Below are positions 5,681-7,454 of a DNA stretch of 7,454 nucleotides, piece by piece (positions within the stretch are counted from its first letter, which is position 1; every line of letters begins with the position of its first letter). Below the pieces are notes generated by a model. It saw nothing but the letters and a program-made list of their open reading frames with translations, searched no databases and was not told the origin of the DNA. A program made the position numbers and the translations under genes. Source of the stretch: an uncultured Chloroflexota bacterium (GTDB lineage Bacteria; Chloroflexota; Anaerolineae; Aggregatilineales; Phototrophicaceae); contig CAIVEA010000899.1 in assembly GCA_903904765.1 (NCBI GenBank), positions 1 through 7,454 on the forward strand. Direction: 5' to 3'.

Positions 5681-7454
5681 TCAATTCGCAGGTAAAGTCT
5701 GCGCCTGCAATAAGTACATCAGGACAGGATCGCCAACCGGATACACCACACCCGGCAAGAATTGACGGGGGAGCGTCAGCCGCAAGAACTGCGAATAGGC
5801 AATATTCAATAGTGTCTCATCATCATTATCCAGCACGCCGCGTTGGATTGCCGCCTGTGCCGCGTCCAGCGCCGCACGCACACCTGCCGCATCCCCGCTT
5901 GCCCGCGCCAGCGCCGCCTGCCCCGCCCCCACCCATGCTGCTTCATCAGGCGTGGTGACCTGTCGTGCTGCGGCAGTAATGGCGGACTCTGCCACCGCCT
6001 GTTCGCCCTGTGCCAGATGCACCATACCCACCAGCACCAGCGCCGGCACACTATCCGGCAGTGGCAGATCAGGCAGCAGCGTCGCCGCATCCTGCGGACG
6101 CGCTTCGGTCAGCGCCAGCACGATTTGCGCCGCCACGCTGAATTTCATCTGAACAGGAGTCACCTGCCGCCGCGCCGCCAGATCATCCAAACCCGGATAC
6201 AAGCTGGCATCCGCATTCACCTGCAACACTACATCCAGCGCCGCATTCGCCTGCGCCTGATCGCCCAGTGCAGCCGCATACCGCGCCACATTCAGCGCAT
6301 AAGGCCACACATCCGGGTCAAGCTGCGCGGCCTGCTGCATCGAGTCCAGCGCGATCTGCGTATCACCGCCCGCCGCCAGCAGCGCCGCCCGGTTCGCCCA
6401 CGCCAGCGCGTAACCCGGCTCTTGTTGCAAGAACGCATCATAAGCCGCCAGCGCCTGTTCCCACGCCCCGCTGTCGCCACCCGCCGCCGCCATCCCCCAC
6501 AAAAAGCCCTGCTCCAGCTGGTACAGGCTCAAAGCAGGATCAGCCGCCACCACCGCATCCAGTTCCCGCGCCACGCCGCTGTAGTCCCCACTTTGCGCCC
6601 GTTCCAGCGCATGCACGTAAGCCGCGTAAATACCGCTGCTCCACACTCCGGTCAGCAGCAACCCGCCCCACAATGCCGCCATCCCCAGCGGATGCCCGAT
6701 CTGCCGCCAGCGCCCCGGCATAGGTGGCGCATCCGGCGGCACAGTTGCCAGCACCAGCGCCACCAGACCGCATAAAACAATCGCCGGCATCATGGCTGGA
6801 AAATCGGTTAGGTGATGCACTGCGAAAGCCACCACCGCCCCGCTTGCACCCGCCAACGCCAGCCGTTCGCGCCGCGCCACCTGCCGCCAGATGCGCCGCA
6901 CTGACCGGAAAGCAGTCCATCCGCTGACCGCCAGTGCCAGCAGCCCCGGCAAGCCCAGTTCGGCAGCAATTTGCAGCACGGCATTATGCGCGTGGCTGTG
7001 CGGCTTATCGGGGTTCACACCCGGCCAGCGCACCAGTTCCCGCCCGAAAGTGAACAGCCCGTATCCGGTCAGCGGCTTATGCGCGAACATGTCTATCGCC
7101 GCGCTGTAAAGTTCGCTACGCAGCAGCGGCGAACGACCCGGCGCGGAAAGCGATTTGACTAGCACCAGTCCCGTCCCCAGCAGCGCCAGTAGCAGCGCCA
7201 CGCCCCCGCAAACCAGCACCCAGCGCAGTTGGCGCGGTTGCAGCACCCACCACCCCGCCAGCCCTGCACGAGAGAGTAACTCACGATCTGCCAACCATAG
7301 CGCCGCCAACACACCCGCACCCGCCAGTACACCGATCCACGCCCCACGTGACCCGCTCAGCACCAACATCAGCAGCGCCAGTAGCCCGTACAACCACAAC
7401 ACAGGCCGCCCCGCCCGCGCCGTCAAGATTCGCCCCGCCAGCAGCGGCAGCAGC
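5681..7454 (-). CDS. O-antigen ligase-like (Wzy_C) membrane protein with C-terminal TPR region, 5' end missing
   Basis: The frame is open to the right window edge, so the N-terminal half of the membrane domain is missing; 590 complete codons are visible. Counting from the edge, an SGSRGAWIG motif lies at about residues 33-41. A large outer loop leads to HSHAHN (152-157) followed by an ELGLPG element (165-170), and HHLTDFP lies at about 213-219. The SRG motif and the His-rich loop followed by E-x-G-x-x-G are the signature of Wzy_C/O-antigen-ligase proteins, which move lipid-linked glycan onto an acceptor or polymerise it outside the cytoplasmic membrane. About seven membrane segments are visible, the last near 256-277. 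The remaining 310 or so residues are soluble and Ala-rich, with TPR-like helix pairs (about 330-346, 348-380, 382-415, and weaker ones later) that probably bind protein or glycan partners. The stop is 9 bases before the next gene, suggesting co-transcription. The acceptor is unknown: lipid A core, protein (PglL-like) and polymerase roles cannot be separated by sequence motifs alone. Confidence 0.87.
   Translation of the reverse strand, partial: LLPLLAGRILTARAGRPVLWLYGLLALLMLVLSGSRGAWIGVLAGAGVLAALWLADRELLSRAGLAGWWVLQPRQLRWVLVCGGVALLLALLGTGLVLVKSLSAPGRSPLLRSELYSAAIDMFAHKPLTGYGLFTFGRELVRWPGVNPDKPHSHAHNAVLQIAAELGLPGLLALAVSGWTAFRSVRRIWRQVARRERLALAGASGAVVAFAVHHLTDFPAMMPAIVLCGLVALVLATVPPDAPPMPGRWRQIGHPLGMAALWGGLLLTGVWSSGIYAAYVHALERAQSGDYSGVARELDAVVAADPALSLYQLEQGFLWGMAAAGGDSGAWEQALAAYDAFLQQEPGYALAWANRAALLAAGGDTQIALDSMQQAAQLDPDVWPYALNVARYAAALGDQAQANAALDVVLQVNADASLYPGLDDLAARRQVTPVQMKFSVAAQIVLALTEARPQDAATLLPDLPLPDSVPALVLVGMVHLAQGEQAVAESAITAAARQVTTPDEAAWVGAGQAALARASGDAAGVRAALDAAQAAIQRGVLDNDDETLLNIAYSQFLRLTLPRQFLPGVVYPVGDPVLMYLLQAQTLPAN

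Noticed and set aside
6161..6500. Frequent GCCAGC/CAGCGCC-like short motifs suggesting a repeat array
   Set aside because: Spacing is irregular and the motifs are Ala-Leu and Ala-Gly codons on the minus strand; there is no constant repeat-spacer structure as in CRISPR or satellite DNA.
5843..6775. Long plus-strand open frame (310 codons) opposite the ligase TPR region
   Set aside because: The product is almost all Arg, His, Gln and Pro with no domain pattern, as expected from reading the antisense of Ala/Leu/Asp-rich codons; the minus-strand frame has clear Wzy_C and TPR features.

Overview
The window carries six genes, all on the minus strand, read from the right edge to the left. Five encode large multi-pass membrane proteins of the sugar-transfer type: one O-antigen-ligase-like protein and four GT-C-fold-like proteins that would use lipid-linked sugars. 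The sixth encodes a small soluble protein. Both edge genes are cut by the window. I see no rRNA, tRNA, CRISPR array, transposase, integrase or phage gene.

Layout in order of transcription: (1) 7454-5681, Wzy_C/O-antigen-ligase-like protein with a C-terminal TPR region, start missing. (2) 5671-4208, GT-C-like membrane protein with a soluble C-terminal domain, beginning 9 bases after gene 1. (3) 4215-2941, GT87/DUF2029-like membrane protein, overlapping gene 2 by 8 bases. A 75-base gap follows, which is the only real intergenic space and holds a perfect TATAAT on the minus strand. (4) 2865-2446, small soluble protein with a TPR-like N-terminus and a DUF4177-like C-terminus, preceded by the strongest Shine-Dalgarno in the window. 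(5) 2462-870, GT-C-like membrane protein, overlapping gene 4 by 17 bases. (6) 883-1, GT-C-like membrane protein with an Asp-Asp motif in its first loop, overlapping gene 5 by 14 bases, end missing.

Together the genes look like part of a cell-surface glycan or glycoprotein-glycosylation locus: GT-C enzymes would add sugars from polyprenyl-phosphate donors on the outer face of the membrane, and the ligase-like protein would transfer or polymerise lipid-linked glycan. No cytosolic GT-A/GT-B transferase, flippase, nucleotide-sugar enzyme or chain-length regulator is visible, so the substrate cannot be assigned.

The organism is a bacterium with GC-rich genes heavy in Ala and Leu codons. The run of divergent GT-C proteins and the TPR-like/DUF4177-like small protein remind me of Chloroflexota (Anaerolineae-like), but this is an impression from memory, not a placement. 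There is no clear sign of an entirely new system. The most interesting points are the small soluble protein coupled to the membrane-transferase genes and the similar C-terminal soluble modules in two of those transferases.
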